A DNA stretch of 64,000 nt from CAZCEC01 sp964497615 (lineage in GTDB: Bacteria > Chloroflexota > Anaerolineae > Anaerolineales > UBA6663). Location of the stretch: the NCBI GenBank assembly GCA_964497615.1, contig CAZCEC010000023.1:1-64000 (forward strand), read 5' to 3'. The notes under the pieces were generated by a model. That model saw nothing but the letters and a program-made list of their open reading frames with translations, was not told the origin of the DNA and ran no database searches. Numbering within the stretch: position 1 is the stretch's first letter; the number at the start of each line of letters is the position of its first letter. Position numbers and translations under genes: made by a program. Of the stretch, positions 52,941 to 60,892 are shown piece after piece.

Positions 52941-53759
52941 ATGTTGGACCGGATTCTGGCGCACAAGCGGGAGGAAGTAGCGGGGCTGGACGAGGCCGCG
53001 TTGAGGCGGGCGGCGGAAGCTTCGGCGCGGCCCCGAGATTTCCTGGCCCCGGATGGCACGGCCTGGCCACGGCTGATCGCGGAGGTAAAGCGGGCATCGC
53101 CCTCGCGGGGGGTGTTGGCGCCGAACATGGACGAGGTGGAGATCGCGCGGGTGTACGCGGCCAATGGCGCGGCGGCCATCTCGGTGCTCACGGATGAGAA
53201 GTTCTTCCTGGGCAAGCTGGAGACCCTGCACGCCATCCGCGCCGCGGGGATCGCCCTGCCGCTGCTGCGCAAGGACTTCATCCTGACGCGGGCGCAGGTG
53301 TACGAGACGCGCGCGGCGGGGGCCGATGCGATGCTGCTGATCGCGGCTGCCCTGCCGGACGATGGCGAACTGGCCGGCCTGCACGCGCTGGCGCTGGGGC
53401 TGGGGCTGACGCCGCTGGTGGAAGTGCACACGCAGGCGGAGGTGGAACGGGTGCTCCGGCTGCCGGGCCTGCGGCTGGTGGGGATCAACAACCGCGACCT
53501 GGGCACGTTCACTGTGACCCTGGAGACGACGGAGCGGCTGCGGCCATTGATCCCGCCCGGCGTGGCAGTGGTGGCGGAGAGCGGCATCTTCACCCGTTCG
53601 GACGTGGCGCGGCTGAAGGCGGCGGGGGTGCAGGCGGTGCTGGTGGGCGAGGCGCTAGTCACAGCCGTTGACGTGGACGGAAAGGTGCGTGAGTTGGCGG
53701 GGAGCGACGACAACCCGATTGGCAATGTCATTCCGAACCGCGCGGGGTTGGCGCGGTGA
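52941..53759 (+). CDS. trpC: Indole-3-glycerol phosphate synthase
   Basis: A 272-residue TIM-barrel enzyme forming indole-3-glycerol phosphate from CdRP. It has LDRILAHKREEV, LIAEVKRASPSRGVL, ISVLTDEKFFLGKLETL, LLRKDFILTRAQVYE, LVGINNRDLGTF, VVAESGIFTRSDV and VLVGEALVTA. The ATG at 52941 has AAGG upstream; the longer frame through the MITE-like spacer is rejected. The last 19 residues (SDDNPIGNVIPNRAGLAR and neighbours) are encoded by the first copy of an 85-bp repeat, not by trpC-like sequence. Confidence 0.95.
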   Translation: MLDRILAHKREEVAGLDEAALRRAAEASARPRDFLAPDGTAWPRLIAEVKRASPSRGVLAPNMDEVEIARVYAANGAAAISVLTDEKFFLGKLETLHAIRAAGIALPLLRKDFILTRAQVYETRAAGADAMLLIAAALPDDGELAGLHALALGLGLTPLVEVHTQAEVERVLRLPGLRLVGINNRDLGTFTVTLETTERLRPLIPPGVAVVAESGIFTRSDVARLKAAGVQAVLVGEALVTAVDVDGKVRELAGSDDNPIGNVIPNRAGLAR

Positions 53760-53870
53760 GGAATCTCCAGGCTCGGGTTGGACGCGGAGCAACGACAACC
53801 CCGTTGGCAATGTCATTCCGAACCGCGCGGGGTTGGCGCGGTGAGGAATCTTCAGGCTCGGGATGAGCGC
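53701..53870 (+). repeat. Two tandem 85-bp copies carrying the TGTCATTCCGA...GAGGAATCT element
   Basis: Copy 1 (53701-53785) and copy 2 (53786-53870) differ at only a few positions. Each holds one element (53726-53766 and 53811-53851). The trpC stop codon lies inside copy 1. Confidence 0.92.
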
Positions 53871-53886
53871 CGGGCGACGGGTCAGG

Positions 53887-53923
53887 AGATTTCTCCGGGC
53901 AATTACGGCCCGTCGAAGTGACA
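53887..53923 (-). repeat. Diverged inverted copy: TGTCACTTCGAC...GGAGAAATCT
   Basis: Reads on the minus strand as TGTCACTTCGACGGGCC ... GGAGAAATCT, with GGGCC/GGCCC-like pairing around AATTAC. It is a variant of the same family, placed head-on to the tandem copies before trpF. Confidence 0.65.
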
Positions 53924-53947
53924 TTGACCAAGGCATGTGAGTGCCGG

Positions 53948-54568
53948 ATGCACGTCAAGATCTGCGGGCTGACGAACGAGGCCGATACGTTGGCGGCGGT
54001 GCAGGCCGGCGCGGACTATTTGGGCTTCAACTTCTACGCGCGCAGCCCGCGGGTGGTCACGGCGGAGCAGTGCGCGCGGCTGGTGCGGGCGGTGCAGGGC
54101 AGCGGCGCCAAGACGGTGGGCATCTTCGTGGATCACCCGCCGGATGAGGTAGCACGGCTGATGGCGGTCTGCGGGCTGGACCTGGCGCAACTGCACGGGG
54201 CCGAGCGGTTGGCGCAGTTTGCGGCGTTGCGGGGGCGGGCGTTCGCCGCCGTGCGCGAGAAGGCGGGGGAGGCCGCGGACTATCCGGCGCTGGCGGCGTT
54301 TGGGCCAGGGGCGCCAGCGTTTTTGATGGATGCCTATGTGCCGGGGGAGTTCGGCGGCACCGGCGTGACGGGCGATTGGGAGCGCGCGGCGGACGTGGCG
54401 CGGCAGTATCCCATCTTCCTGGCGGGCGGGCTAACGCCGGACAACGTGGGCGCGGCGGTTGCGGCGGTGCAGCCCTGGGGCGTGGATGTGGCCAGCGGCG
54501 TGGAGCGCGCGCCAGGCGTGAAGGACCACGAGCGCGTGAGAGAGTTTGTCGAACGGGCAAAGGGGTAG
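53948..54568 (+). CDS. trpF: Phosphoribosylanthranilate isomerase
   Basis: A 206-residue TIM-barrel isomerase. It has HVKICGLTNEADTLAAVQAGADYLGFNFYARSPR with the catalytic Cys, VGIFVDHPPDEV, LDLAQLHGAE, FLMDAYVPGEFGGTG, and FLAGGLTPDNVGAAV...GVDVASGVE with the catalytic Asp. I chose the ATG at 53948, which gives the standard MHVKICG start; an upstream GTG at 53918 lies in a repeat. trpB follows after 13 nt. Confidence 0.95.
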   Translation: MHVKICGLTNEADTLAAVQAGADYLGFNFYARSPRVVTAEQCARLVRAVQGSGAKTVGIFVDHPPDEVARLMAVCGLDLAQLHGAERLAQFAALRGRAFAAVREKAGEAADYPALAAFGPGAPAFLMDAYVPGEFGGTGVTGDWERAADVARQYPIFLAGGLTPDNVGAAVAAVQPWGVDVASGVERAPGVKDHERVREFVERAKG

Positions 54569-54581
54569 AGGAACAACCACC

Positions 54582-55772
54582 ATGTCACGTCTACCGCAGA
54601 AGTTTGGCCCGTATGGGGGGCAATTTGTGCCCGAGACCCTGATGCCGGCGCTGGACGAGTTGGAGCGCGTCTATTGCGCCGCGCGCGAGGACCCGGCCTT
54701 CGCGGCGGAGTTCGAGGGCCTGCTGGCAACCTACGTCGGCCGGCCCACGCCGGTGAGCTACGCGGCGCGGCTGACCGAGCGGCTGGGCGGGGCGCGCATC
54801 TACCTTAAGCGCGAGGACCTGGCGCACACCGGCGCGCACAAGATCAACAATGCGCTGGGGCAAGGCCTGCTGGTCAAGCGCATGGGCAAGCGCCGCATCG
54901 TGGCCGAGACAGGCGCGGGCCAGCACGGCGTGGCCTCCGCCACGGTGGCGGCGCTGCTGGGGCTGGAGTGCGTGGTGTACATGGGCACGGTGGACATCGC
55001 GCGCCAGCAGCCCAACGTCTTCCGTATGAAACTGCTGGGCGCGGAGGTGCGGCCGGTGAGCAGCGGCTCGCAGACCCTGAAGGATGCCATCAACGAGGCC
55101 ATCCGCGACTGGGTGACGAACGTGCGCGACACGCACTATCTGCTGGGCAGCGCCCTGGGGCCGCACCCCTACCCCACGATGGTCCGCGACTTCCAGAGCG
55201 TCATCGGCCGCGAGGCACGGGCGCAGATCCTGGCTGCGGCGGGGAAATTGCCGGAGGCGTGCGTGGCCTGCGTCGGCGGCGGGTCCAACTCGATTGGGCT
55301 GTTCCACGCGTTCCGGGATGACGAGGCGGTGGAACTGATCGGTGTGGAGGCCGGGGGGAACGGGCTGGCGACCGGCAAGCACGCCGCCCGCTTTGGCGAC
55401 CCGGAGCGCGGGCGGCTGGGCGTGATCCACGGCACGCGGACCTTCGTGCTGCAAGACGCCGACGGGCAGATCGCCGAGACGCACTCGGTGTCGGCCGGGC
55501 TGGACTACGCGGCGGTGGGGCCGGAGCACGCCTACCTGCGCGACCAGGAGCGCGCCTACTACACCTCGGCCACTGACGAGGAGGCCCTGAACGCCTTTCA
55601 GATGCTGTGCGAGACGGAGGGCATCATCCCCGCGCTCGAGTCGGCGCACGCGGTAGCCGAGGCCATCCGCCGCGCGCCAACGATGCGGCCCGATGCAGTG
55701 CTGCTGGTGAATTTGTCGGGAAGAGGGGATAAGGACCTGGATACAGTCAACCGAGAATTGGGAAGGGCATAA
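54582..55772 (+). CDS. trpB: Tryptophan synthase beta subunit
   Basis: A 396-residue PLP enzyme that condenses indole and serine. It has GPYGGQFVPETLMPALDELE, LKREDLAHTGAHKINNALGQ with the PLP Lys, AETGAGQHGVASATVAALLG, CVGGGSNSIGLFHAF for phosphate binding, and NLSGRGDKDL. It is the TrpB1 form expected beside trpA. GAGGAA lies 9 nt before the ATG. Its stop codon is the start of a repeat hairpin that separates it from trpA. Confidence 0.98.
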   Translation: MSRLPQKFGPYGGQFVPETLMPALDELERVYCAAREDPAFAAEFEGLLATYVGRPTPVSYAARLTERLGGARIYLKREDLAHTGAHKINNALGQGLLVKRMGKRRIVAETGAGQHGVASATVAALLGLECVVYMGTVDIARQQPNVFRMKLLGAEVRPVSSGSQTLKDAINEAIRDWVTNVRDTHYLLGSALGPHPYPTMVRDFQSVIGREARAQILAAAGKLPEACVACVGGGSNSIGLFHAFRDDEAVELIGVEAGGNGLATGKHAARFGDPERGRLGVIHGTRTFVLQDADGQIAETHSVSAGLDYAAVGPEHAYLRDQERAYYTSATDEEALNAFQMLCETEGIIPALESAHAVAEAIRRAPTMRPDAVLLVNLSGRGDKDLDTVNRELGRA

Positions 55773-55828
55773 AGGGCATAAGGGGTATTAAGGGCGAGGC
55801 GTGCCCTTCATACCCCCTATTACCCTTT
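55771..55828 (+). repeat. Repeat-built hairpin between trpB and trpA
   Basis: Left arm built of AAGGGCAT-like units (55771-55795), 7-nt loop, right arm GCCCTTCATACCCC... (55803-55828). The arms pair over about 24 bp with a few mismatches. There is no U tract. Confidence 0.8.
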
Positions 55829-55844
55829 GGACCCTTGACAAGCC

Positions 55845-56633
55845 ATGGGTCGAATTGAGGAAGCATTCAGGAGCCGGCCGGCGTTCATGCCATACTTCCC
55901 CCTTGGATTCCCCACGCCGGAGGTGTCAGTGGATGTGATCGAGGGGCTGGCGCGCGGCGGCGCGGACTTGATTGAAGTGGGGCTGCCATTCTCAGACCCG
56001 CTGGCGGACGGCCCGGTGATCCAGCGCGCGACGCAGGTGGCGCTGCAGAATGGGATGACGCTGGCGAAGGGGCTGAGGGCAGTGGCCGAACTGCGCCAGC
56101 GGGGCGTCACGATTCCGCTGGTGCTGATGGGTTACTACAACCCCATGCTGGCCTATGGGCTGAGGCGGCTGGCGGCGGAGGCGGCGCAGGCCGGCGCGGA
56201 TGGCTTCATCGTGCCGGACCTGCCGCCCGAGGAGGCCAGTGAGATGGAAGCGGCGCTGGGGGAGCACGGCCTGCCCCTGGTGCGGATGCTGGCGCCCACC
56301 ACCCCGCCGGAGCGCGCGGCGCGGGTGCTGGCGGGGGCCACGGGCTTCGTCTATCTGGTCTCGCTGACCGGCGTGACCGGGGCGCGCAGTGAGGTGGCGG
56401 CGGGGCTGGAGGCGTTTGTGGCGCGGACGCGGGCGATCGCGGCGGGCGTGCCCCTGTGCGTGGGGTTTGGCATCTCAACGCCGGAGCAGGCCGGGGCGGT
56501 GGGGCGGGTAGCGGACGGGATTATCGTGGGGTCGGCGTGTGTGAAGGCGCTGGAGAACGCGGCAGACCCGCGGCAGGAGGCGGAGGCGTTTGCGCGGCGG
56601 TTCCGGCAGGGGTTGGGACGTCCGGTGGAGTAA
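55845..56633 (+). CDS. trpA: Tryptophan synthase alpha subunit
   Basis: A 262-residue TIM-barrel subunit that splits indole-3-glycerol phosphate and channels indole to TrpB. It has FMPYFPLGFP, GADLIEVGLPFSDPLADGPVIQRA with the catalytic Glu, LMGYYNPMLAYG, GFIVPDLPPEEA with the catalytic Asp, FVYLVSLTGVTGAR and VGFGISTPEQ. No Shine-Dalgarno is visible before the ATG, and the repeat hairpin ends 16 nt upstream. It is the last gene of the trp operon. Confidence 0.97.
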   Translation: MGRIEEAFRSRPAFMPYFPLGFPTPEVSVDVIEGLARGGADLIEVGLPFSDPLADGPVIQRATQVALQNGMTLAKGLRAVAELRQRGVTIPLVLMGYYNPMLAYGLRRLAAEAAQAGADGFIVPDLPPEEASEMEAALGEHGLPLVRMLAPTTPPERAARVLAGATGFVYLVSLTGVTGARSEVAAGLEAFVARTRAIAAGVPLCVGFGISTPEQAGAVGRVADGIIVGSACVKALENAADPRQEAEAFARRFRQGLGRPVE

Positions 56634-56794
56634 TGCTTTTACTGCAAAGGACGCAATGAGCGCAAAGAAAGAGCGTGCGTGCGGGGGGTATCAAGGTATG
56701 GATACCGCTTGCGAATTAGCGAAGCGTCCTGCGTCCCTGTAGACCATGGCGGCCCAACGGGCTGGGGACGCGGTGGCCGAAAGCGCAGGTTCAT

Positions 56795-56819
56795 CGCGCC
56801 GCCTTCAGGCGCGGATTTT
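56795..56819 (+). terminator. Probable terminator of the trp operon
   Basis: Stem CGCGCC (56795-56800) and GGCGCG (56808-56813) with a 7-nt loop, followed by GATTTTG. It lies 160 nt after trpA and 17 nt before the convergent CNNM gene ends. Confidence 0.55.
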
Positions 56820-56835
56820 GCGAAGCACCCCGGAA

Positions 56836-58188
56836 CTAAGTGTAGGGGCCATTCGCTGGCCCTGACGGGTTGAATTCGCCAGCAGTAGGTGGCGGAGAGA
56901 GGGGCGTAACCAGGATGCGGTCCACGCGGCGGGCGTCCATGTCCATCACCTCAAAGCGCCAGTCTTCATAGTCGAAGGTCTGCCCGGCGGCCGGCACGCG
57001 CCCCAGAACAGTCATCACGAAACCGCCCAGTGTTTCAAAGTCGCCGTGCGCTTCAGCGGACAGGCTGCGCAGGCCGAGCAGGTTCGTGAACTCGGCCACC
57101 GACAGCCGGCCATCCAGCAGCCACGAGCCATCGGGGCGGTGCACGGTCTCTTCGGCTGGCTGGTGGTAGGAGGGCATGTCGCCCACCAGGGCCTCCAGGA
57201 TATCGGCGCGGGTGACCATGCCGTGCAGCCCGCCGAACTCGTCGATCACCAGCGCGGCATGCTCGCGGGTCCGCTTGAGCAGTTCCAGCACATCGAGAAT
57301 GGACTGCGACTCGGGCACGACGAGCGGCGGGCTCATCAGCGCCTCCAGCGCGGCGGGCTGCCCCGTCGCGAGTTGGCCCAGATAGTCGCGCCCGCGCAGC
57401 ATCCCCACGACATTGTCCAGGCTGCCCTGCGCCACGGGGAACATGACGTGCGGATGGTTCAGCACCGTATAGCGAATGGTCTCCTCGGGCGCGTCCCGGT
57501 CAATCCAGATGAGCTGGGTCCGTGGGGTGAGGACGCTGCTAACGCGCCGGTCGCCCAGGGTGAGCGCACTCTCGACGATATTCTGCTCGCCGGGATCGAA
57601 GACGCCGACGCGGCGGCCCTGATCCACGAGGATGTTGATTTCTTCGGCGGAGACCGGGCTTTCCGCGACGGCGGACAGGCCGAGCAGCCGCTGCAAGACG
57701 TCGGTAGACAGGCTGAGAAAACGGACGACTGGCCCCGCCAGGCGCGAGAGGGCCAGCATGGGCCGCGCCATGCGGGCCGCCATGCCCTCCGGGTCGCGCA
57801 GGGCAATCTGCTTGGGCAGGAGCTCCCCCAGCACCAGTGAGAAGTACGTCACCGGCAGCACGACGGCGACCAGCGCGATGGCCTCGGCATACGGAGCCAA
57901 AGCTGGGGTCCGCGCCACCCGCTCGGCGATGGCCTCCGCCAGGGTGGCGCCGCTGAACGCGCCGGCCAGGATGCCCACCAGCGTTATGCCGATCTGCACC
58001 GTGGAGAGGAAGCGCGCCGGTTCGCGGGCCAGTTCGAGCGCCGTTTTCGCGCCCAGGTCGCCCTGTTCGGCGCGATGCTGGAGGCGGGCCCGGCGGGCAG
58101 AGACCACGGCGATCTCGGCCAGGGCAAAGACCCCATTGGCCAGAATGAGCGCCAGGATGAGGATGATCTCGATGATGGGGCCGCCCAC
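56836..58188 (-). CDS. CNNM/CorC-family membrane protein with CBS pair
   Basis: A 450-residue protein: an N-terminal CNNM (DUF21) domain with three or four helices (IIEIILILALILANGVFALAEIA; VQIGITLVGILAGAFSG; LVLGELLPKQIAL), a CBS pair at residues about 205-340 (VSSVLTPRTQLIWIDRDAP, ALVIDEFGGLHGMVTRADILEALVGD), and a C-terminal CorC/HlyC domain (FETLGGFVMTVLGRVPAAGQTFDYEDWRFEVMDMDARRVDRI). Related proteins affect Mg2+ or Co2+ efflux; the old name hemolysin is misleading. It starts with GTG directly after the stop of the DUF72 gene (TAAGTG). Confidence 0.93.
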   Translation of the reverse strand: MGGPIIEIILILALILANGVFALAEIAVVSARRARLQHRAEQGDLGAKTALELAREPARFLSTVQIGITLVGILAGAFSGATLAEAIAERVARTPALAPYAEAIALVAVVLPVTYFSLVLGELLPKQIALRDPEGMAARMARPMLALSRLAGPVVRFLSLSTDVLQRLLGLSAVAESPVSAEEINILVDQGRRVGVFDPGEQNIVESALTLGDRRVSSVLTPRTQLIWIDRDAPEETIRYTVLNHPHVMFPVAQGSLDNVVGMLRGRDYLGQLATGQPAALEALMSPPLVVPESQSILDVLELLKRTREHAALVIDEFGGLHGMVTRADILEALVGDMPSYHQPAEETVHRPDGSWLLDGRLSVAEFTNLLGLRSLSAEAHGDFETLGGFVMTVLGRVPAAGQTFDYEDWRFEVMDMDARRVDRILVTPLSPPPTAGEFNPSGPANGPYT

Positions 58189-59048
58189 TTAGAACAGACT
58201 CCCTTGTGTCATGGCGGGCGGGTCGGCGGCGTCCCACTCGGGGAGCGGCGGCAGCCGGTGGAGGCGGGCCACGCGCGCGTGGAACTCGCGGGCCAGGGCG
58301 GGCGCGTAATAATCCTGCTTGTGGTGGCAGAAGAAGAAAACGTCGTCTCCGGCGGCCAGCCATTCCGCCACGTGGCCGGCCCATTCGTCGAACAGCGGTT
58401 CGTTGCTGGGCAGGTCGGGATGGGAAATGTAGCGGACGAAAGCGAAGGGGGCGGTGCGGTCGAAGCGGACGGGCACATCGGGCTTGCGGGCCTGAGCCAC
58501 GCGGGTGCCCTCGTCCAGCGGGGCGGCGCTGCGCAGGCCGCGCTGGTCGTAAAGCACGCGGGCCGCGCCGCGCTCGCGCAGAAGGGCGTGCAGGTCGGCC
58601 TCGGCGGCTTCGTCAAAGAAGTCGCGGTGGCGGACCTCGACGGCCAGGCCGCCGGGCAGAGGCGGCAGCGCGGCGAGGTAGATGGCCAAGGCCGGCAACT
58701 GGCGCACGCCAAAGCTGGGCGGCAATTGGAGAAAGCTCGGGCCGCAGCGGTCGGCCAGGGCGGTGAGGCACTCCACAAAGGCGGCGGTCTCGGCTTCGGC
58801 GCCGCGCAGGCGCTTGTGGTGGCTGATGGCCTGCGGAAATTTCAGGCAGAACTTGAAACCGGGCGGCGTCTCGTTGTACCACCGGTCCACGACTTCGGGG
58901 GCCGGGGTGGCGTAGAAGGTAGTGTTGCCTCGACCGTGTTCAGGCGCCGGCTGTATAGGCTGAGGAAGTCTTTCTGGCGGGCCCCCGCCGGGAAGAACGT
59001 GCCCACCCAGGCCTTGTTGGCCCACATGGGGGCGCCTAGGTGGAGCAT
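58189..59048 (-). pseudogene. DUF72 protein gene with single-base frameshift
   Basis: The DUF72 family N-terminus (LHLGAPMWANKAWVGTFFP ... SLYSRRLNTVE) is read in one frame from 59048. The rest (GNTTFYATPAPEVVDRWYNE ... FFFCHHKQDYYAPALARE ... MTQGSLF) is in another. The frame breaks at about 58928-58931, where GTCGAGGCAAC would need one more G to read VEGNTTFYA without interruption. Repaired, the protein would have about 286 residues, normal for DUF72. DUF72 function is unknown. It could be a true pseudogene, a sequencing error or programmed frameshifting. The start may instead be a TTG at 59099. Confidence 0.85.
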
Positions 59049-59110
59049 GGCGAGTAATAGAGAGAAAAAGAAAGAGAAATAGAAAGAGACAAAGATCAAG
59101 AAAGAGATCA
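59049..59110. repeat. 62-bp purine tract (pyrimidine on the coding strand)
   Basis: Nearly uninterrupted A/G composition (GAGAGAAAAAGAAAGAGAAA and similar), with AAAGA/GAGA units, in an otherwise GC-rich setting. It lies between the glutaredoxin stop and the DUF72 start. Confidence 0.75.
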
Positions 59111-59443
59111 GCCGGCGATGAAGCCGTGACCGAGGAGCCAGCGTCGCAGGGCGACCATGTCTGGCTCGGTGATGACGGGGCCGCGATCGATGCCGCGCGG
59201 CGAGCGGCCAGGCTCCAGCGGGCGGGGCTCGACGATCGGGGTGGCTTCGCCGGGGCGGGCAACCACCAGGGTTGGCACAGCCCGAAAGCCCGTCAACTCC
59301 TCCACGAGGGCGCGGGCGTCCGGGTCAAGGTCGATCATCACTTCTTGGAACGGAATCGCATGTTCCTCGAGCAACTGCCGGGCGCGGAAGCAGTCCGGGC
59401 AGGGGATGGTGCGGGAATACATGATCAGGGTTTTGTCGGACAT
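59108..59443 (-). CDS. Glutaredoxin-family protein
   Basis: A 111-residue protein with a glutaredoxin/NrdH-like fold: LIMYSRTIPCPDCFRARQLLEEHAIPFQEVMIDLDPDA with redox pair CPDC, and AVPTLVV with the cis-Pro. The C-terminal 45 residues (EPRPLEPGRSPRGIDRGPVITEPDMVALRRWLLGHG) extend past the core and end in a helix. It lies 18 nt after the amidase gene and probably shares its transcript. Confidence 0.9.
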   Translation of the reverse strand: MSDKTLIMYSRTIPCPDCFRARQLLEEHAIPFQEVMIDLDPDARALVEELTGFRAVPTLVVARPGEATPIVEPRPLEPGRSPRGIDRGPVITEPDMVALRRWLLGHGFIAG

Positions 59444-59461
59444 CGTAACCTCTGCCAGGGG

Positions 59462-60286
59462 CTAGGGCGCGGCCGGCGGGGTGGCAGTGGGGCCGACCGG
59501 CTCGTTCAGGGTATAGCACAGGATGCCTTCGATGACGCCTTGGGCCACGCGCTGCGGCTCTTCAGTGAGAAGCTTGTAGTCAAGATTTAGGAAGCCGGTC
59601 TCGATGATGGCGATAGGCGTGGTGGCATTGACCTCGTAGAAGGTGTGGTAGGAGGTCATGTCGGGCGTGATGGTATTGGCATGGAACGACAGGCCGGTGC
59701 GGGCGGCGTAGCGGTCGGTCAGGCAGGCGACGAGCCGCGTGGCCTCGTCGGGGGCGCCGGTGTCCAGTGCCCCGGCCACCTTGAACCCGGTCGCCAGCTC
59801 GTTGATGTACTCGCACGAGTCATTGTGGATGGACACGACCGCCAGGGCCTGGTAGCCTTCCAGCCGCGAGTCGAACTCGTCCAGCAAGTCAACGGCAAAG
59901 CCATTGGCCTCCAGCCCGGCCTGCACGCGAATAGCGATGTCGTGGTTAACCTGGGCCTCGGTCACGCCGCTCGGGCAGATGGCGCCGGGGTCGTTCTGCG
60001 GGCCGTTGTGGCCGGCGACGATGCCGATCTTGGGTTTGGGCGGCTCCAGGGTGGCGACGACGGGCAGCGCGGTGGGCGTAGACTCGGGGCCGGTGCTGGT
60101 GGCGATGACGGCCGCAATCTCCTCGGCGACGTTGCCGGGCAGTAAGGAGGACGGGGTCCAGGCGGTGAAGACCGTCGCCAGGGCGATGCCGACGGCCATG
60201 ACGACGCCGATGTGGCGCAGGGCCTCGCCCAGGGCATTGAGCAGCGAGGCGGGGCGCGCGGCGGGCGGCGGGGAGGAGCGGGTCAT
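59462..60286 (-). CDS. N-acetylmuramoyl-L-alanine amidase
   Basis: A 274-residue Amidase_3 enzyme that cleaves peptidoglycan stem peptides. It has one N-terminal membrane anchor (HIGVVMAVGIALATVFTAW), a Pro-rich linker, and the catalytic zinc domain: IGIVAGHNGPQNDPGAIC (first His), a Glu in GVTEAQVNHDIA, VSIHNDSC (second His) and IAIIETGFLN (catalytic Glu). It would act outside the membrane. It heads a minus-strand run with the glutaredoxin, DUF72 and CNNM genes. Confidence 0.93.
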   Translation of the reverse strand: MTRSSPPPAARPASLLNALGEALRHIGVVMAVGIALATVFTAWTPSSLLPGNVAEEIAAVIATSTGPESTPTALPVVATLEPPKPKIGIVAGHNGPQNDPGAICPSGVTEAQVNHDIAIRVQAGLEANGFAVDLLDEFDSRLEGYQALAVVSIHNDSCEYINELATGFKVAGALDTGAPDEATRLVACLTDRYAARTGLSFHANTITPDMTSYHTFYEVNATTPIAIIETGFLNLDYKLLTEEPQRVAQGVIEGILCYTLNEPVGPTATPPAAP

Positions 60287-60318
60287 GGGGCCGAATCATA
60301 CACCATTCCGTCTCGCCG

Positions 60319-60382
60319 CGTCATTCCGAGCCGGCCGCAGCCCGGATGGCCCGGCGCAGCCGGCGTGCAGGCGAGGAATCTT
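60319..60382 (+). repeat. Dispersed CGTCATTCCGAG...CGAGGAATCTT element, long form
   Basis: A 64-bp copy whose centre carries CCGGC/GCCGG arms. It lies between the divergent amidase and dgkA genes. Confidence 0.75.
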
Positions 60383-60447
60383 GGTGCGCCTGGCTCCGCC
60401 GTCTCCTAACACCACCGCACGGCGTTTGGGAGTGCACAGATTAGGGA

Positions 60448-60453
60448 TAGAAT
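60448..60453 (+). promoter_or_regulatory. -10 box of a probable leaderless dgkA promoter
   Basis: TAGAAT ends 6 nt before the ATG at 60460; a weak TTGGGA lies 16 nt upstream. Confidence 0.45.
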
Positions 60454-60459
60454 GAAGGG

Positions 60460-60882
60460 ATGACGGAAACCCACAAGGCGTGGAGAAAGCCCCCTGCCCC
60501 GCGCCGGGCGGCCTCGCGGCTGGCATCCTTCCGCTATGCGTTCGCCGGGTGGTGGTACATGCTGCGCACCCAGCGCAATGCCTGGATCCACGCCGTCATC
60601 TCGACGGCGGTGTTCGCGCTGGGCCTGTGGCTGGGGTTGGGGCGGCTGGAGTGGGCCATCCTCCTGCTGGTTGTGGCGCTGGTGTGGATGGCAGAGTTCG
60701 TCAACACCGCGCTGGAGGCGGTGGTGGACCTGGCCTCGCCGGACCTGCACCCGCTGGCCAAGGTGGGCAAGGACGTGGCCGCGGCGGCCGTGCTGGTGGG
60801 CGCGGTGACGGCGGTGCTGGTGGGGCTGCTGGTGTTGGGGCCGCCGCTGTGGGAGCGGCTTTCCACACTTCTGGGTCTATAA
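60460..60882 (+). CDS. dgkA: Diacylglycerol/undecaprenol kinase family protein
   Basis: A 140-residue integral membrane lipid kinase with three helices (residues about 47-66, 68-88, 108-130). The family signature AEFVNTALEAVVDLASPDLHPLAKVGKDVAAAAVLV is complete, with the ENTA-like Glu/Asn and KD.AA..V residues. In Gram-positive-type bacteria this family phosphorylates undecaprenol; in E. coli it phosphorylates diacylglycerol. It lies upstream of the hydrolase-ligase gene, whose -10 box overlaps its stop codon. Confidence 0.92.
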   Translation: MTETHKAWRKPPAPRRAASRLASFRYAFAGWWYMLRTQRNAWIHAVISTAVFALGLWLGLGRLEWAILLLVVALVWMAEFVNTALEAVVDLASPDLHPLAKVGKDVAAAAVLVGAVTAVLVGLLVLGPPLWERLSTLLGL

Positions 60883-60883
60883 T
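60878..60883 (+). promoter_or_regulatory. -10 box for the hydrolase-ligase gene, overlapping the dgkA stop
   Basis: TATAAT contains the TAA stop of dgkA and ends 9 nt before the ATG at 60893, leaving a leader of 0-3 nt. Confidence 0.45.
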
Positions 60884-60892
60884 CCGGCGCCC

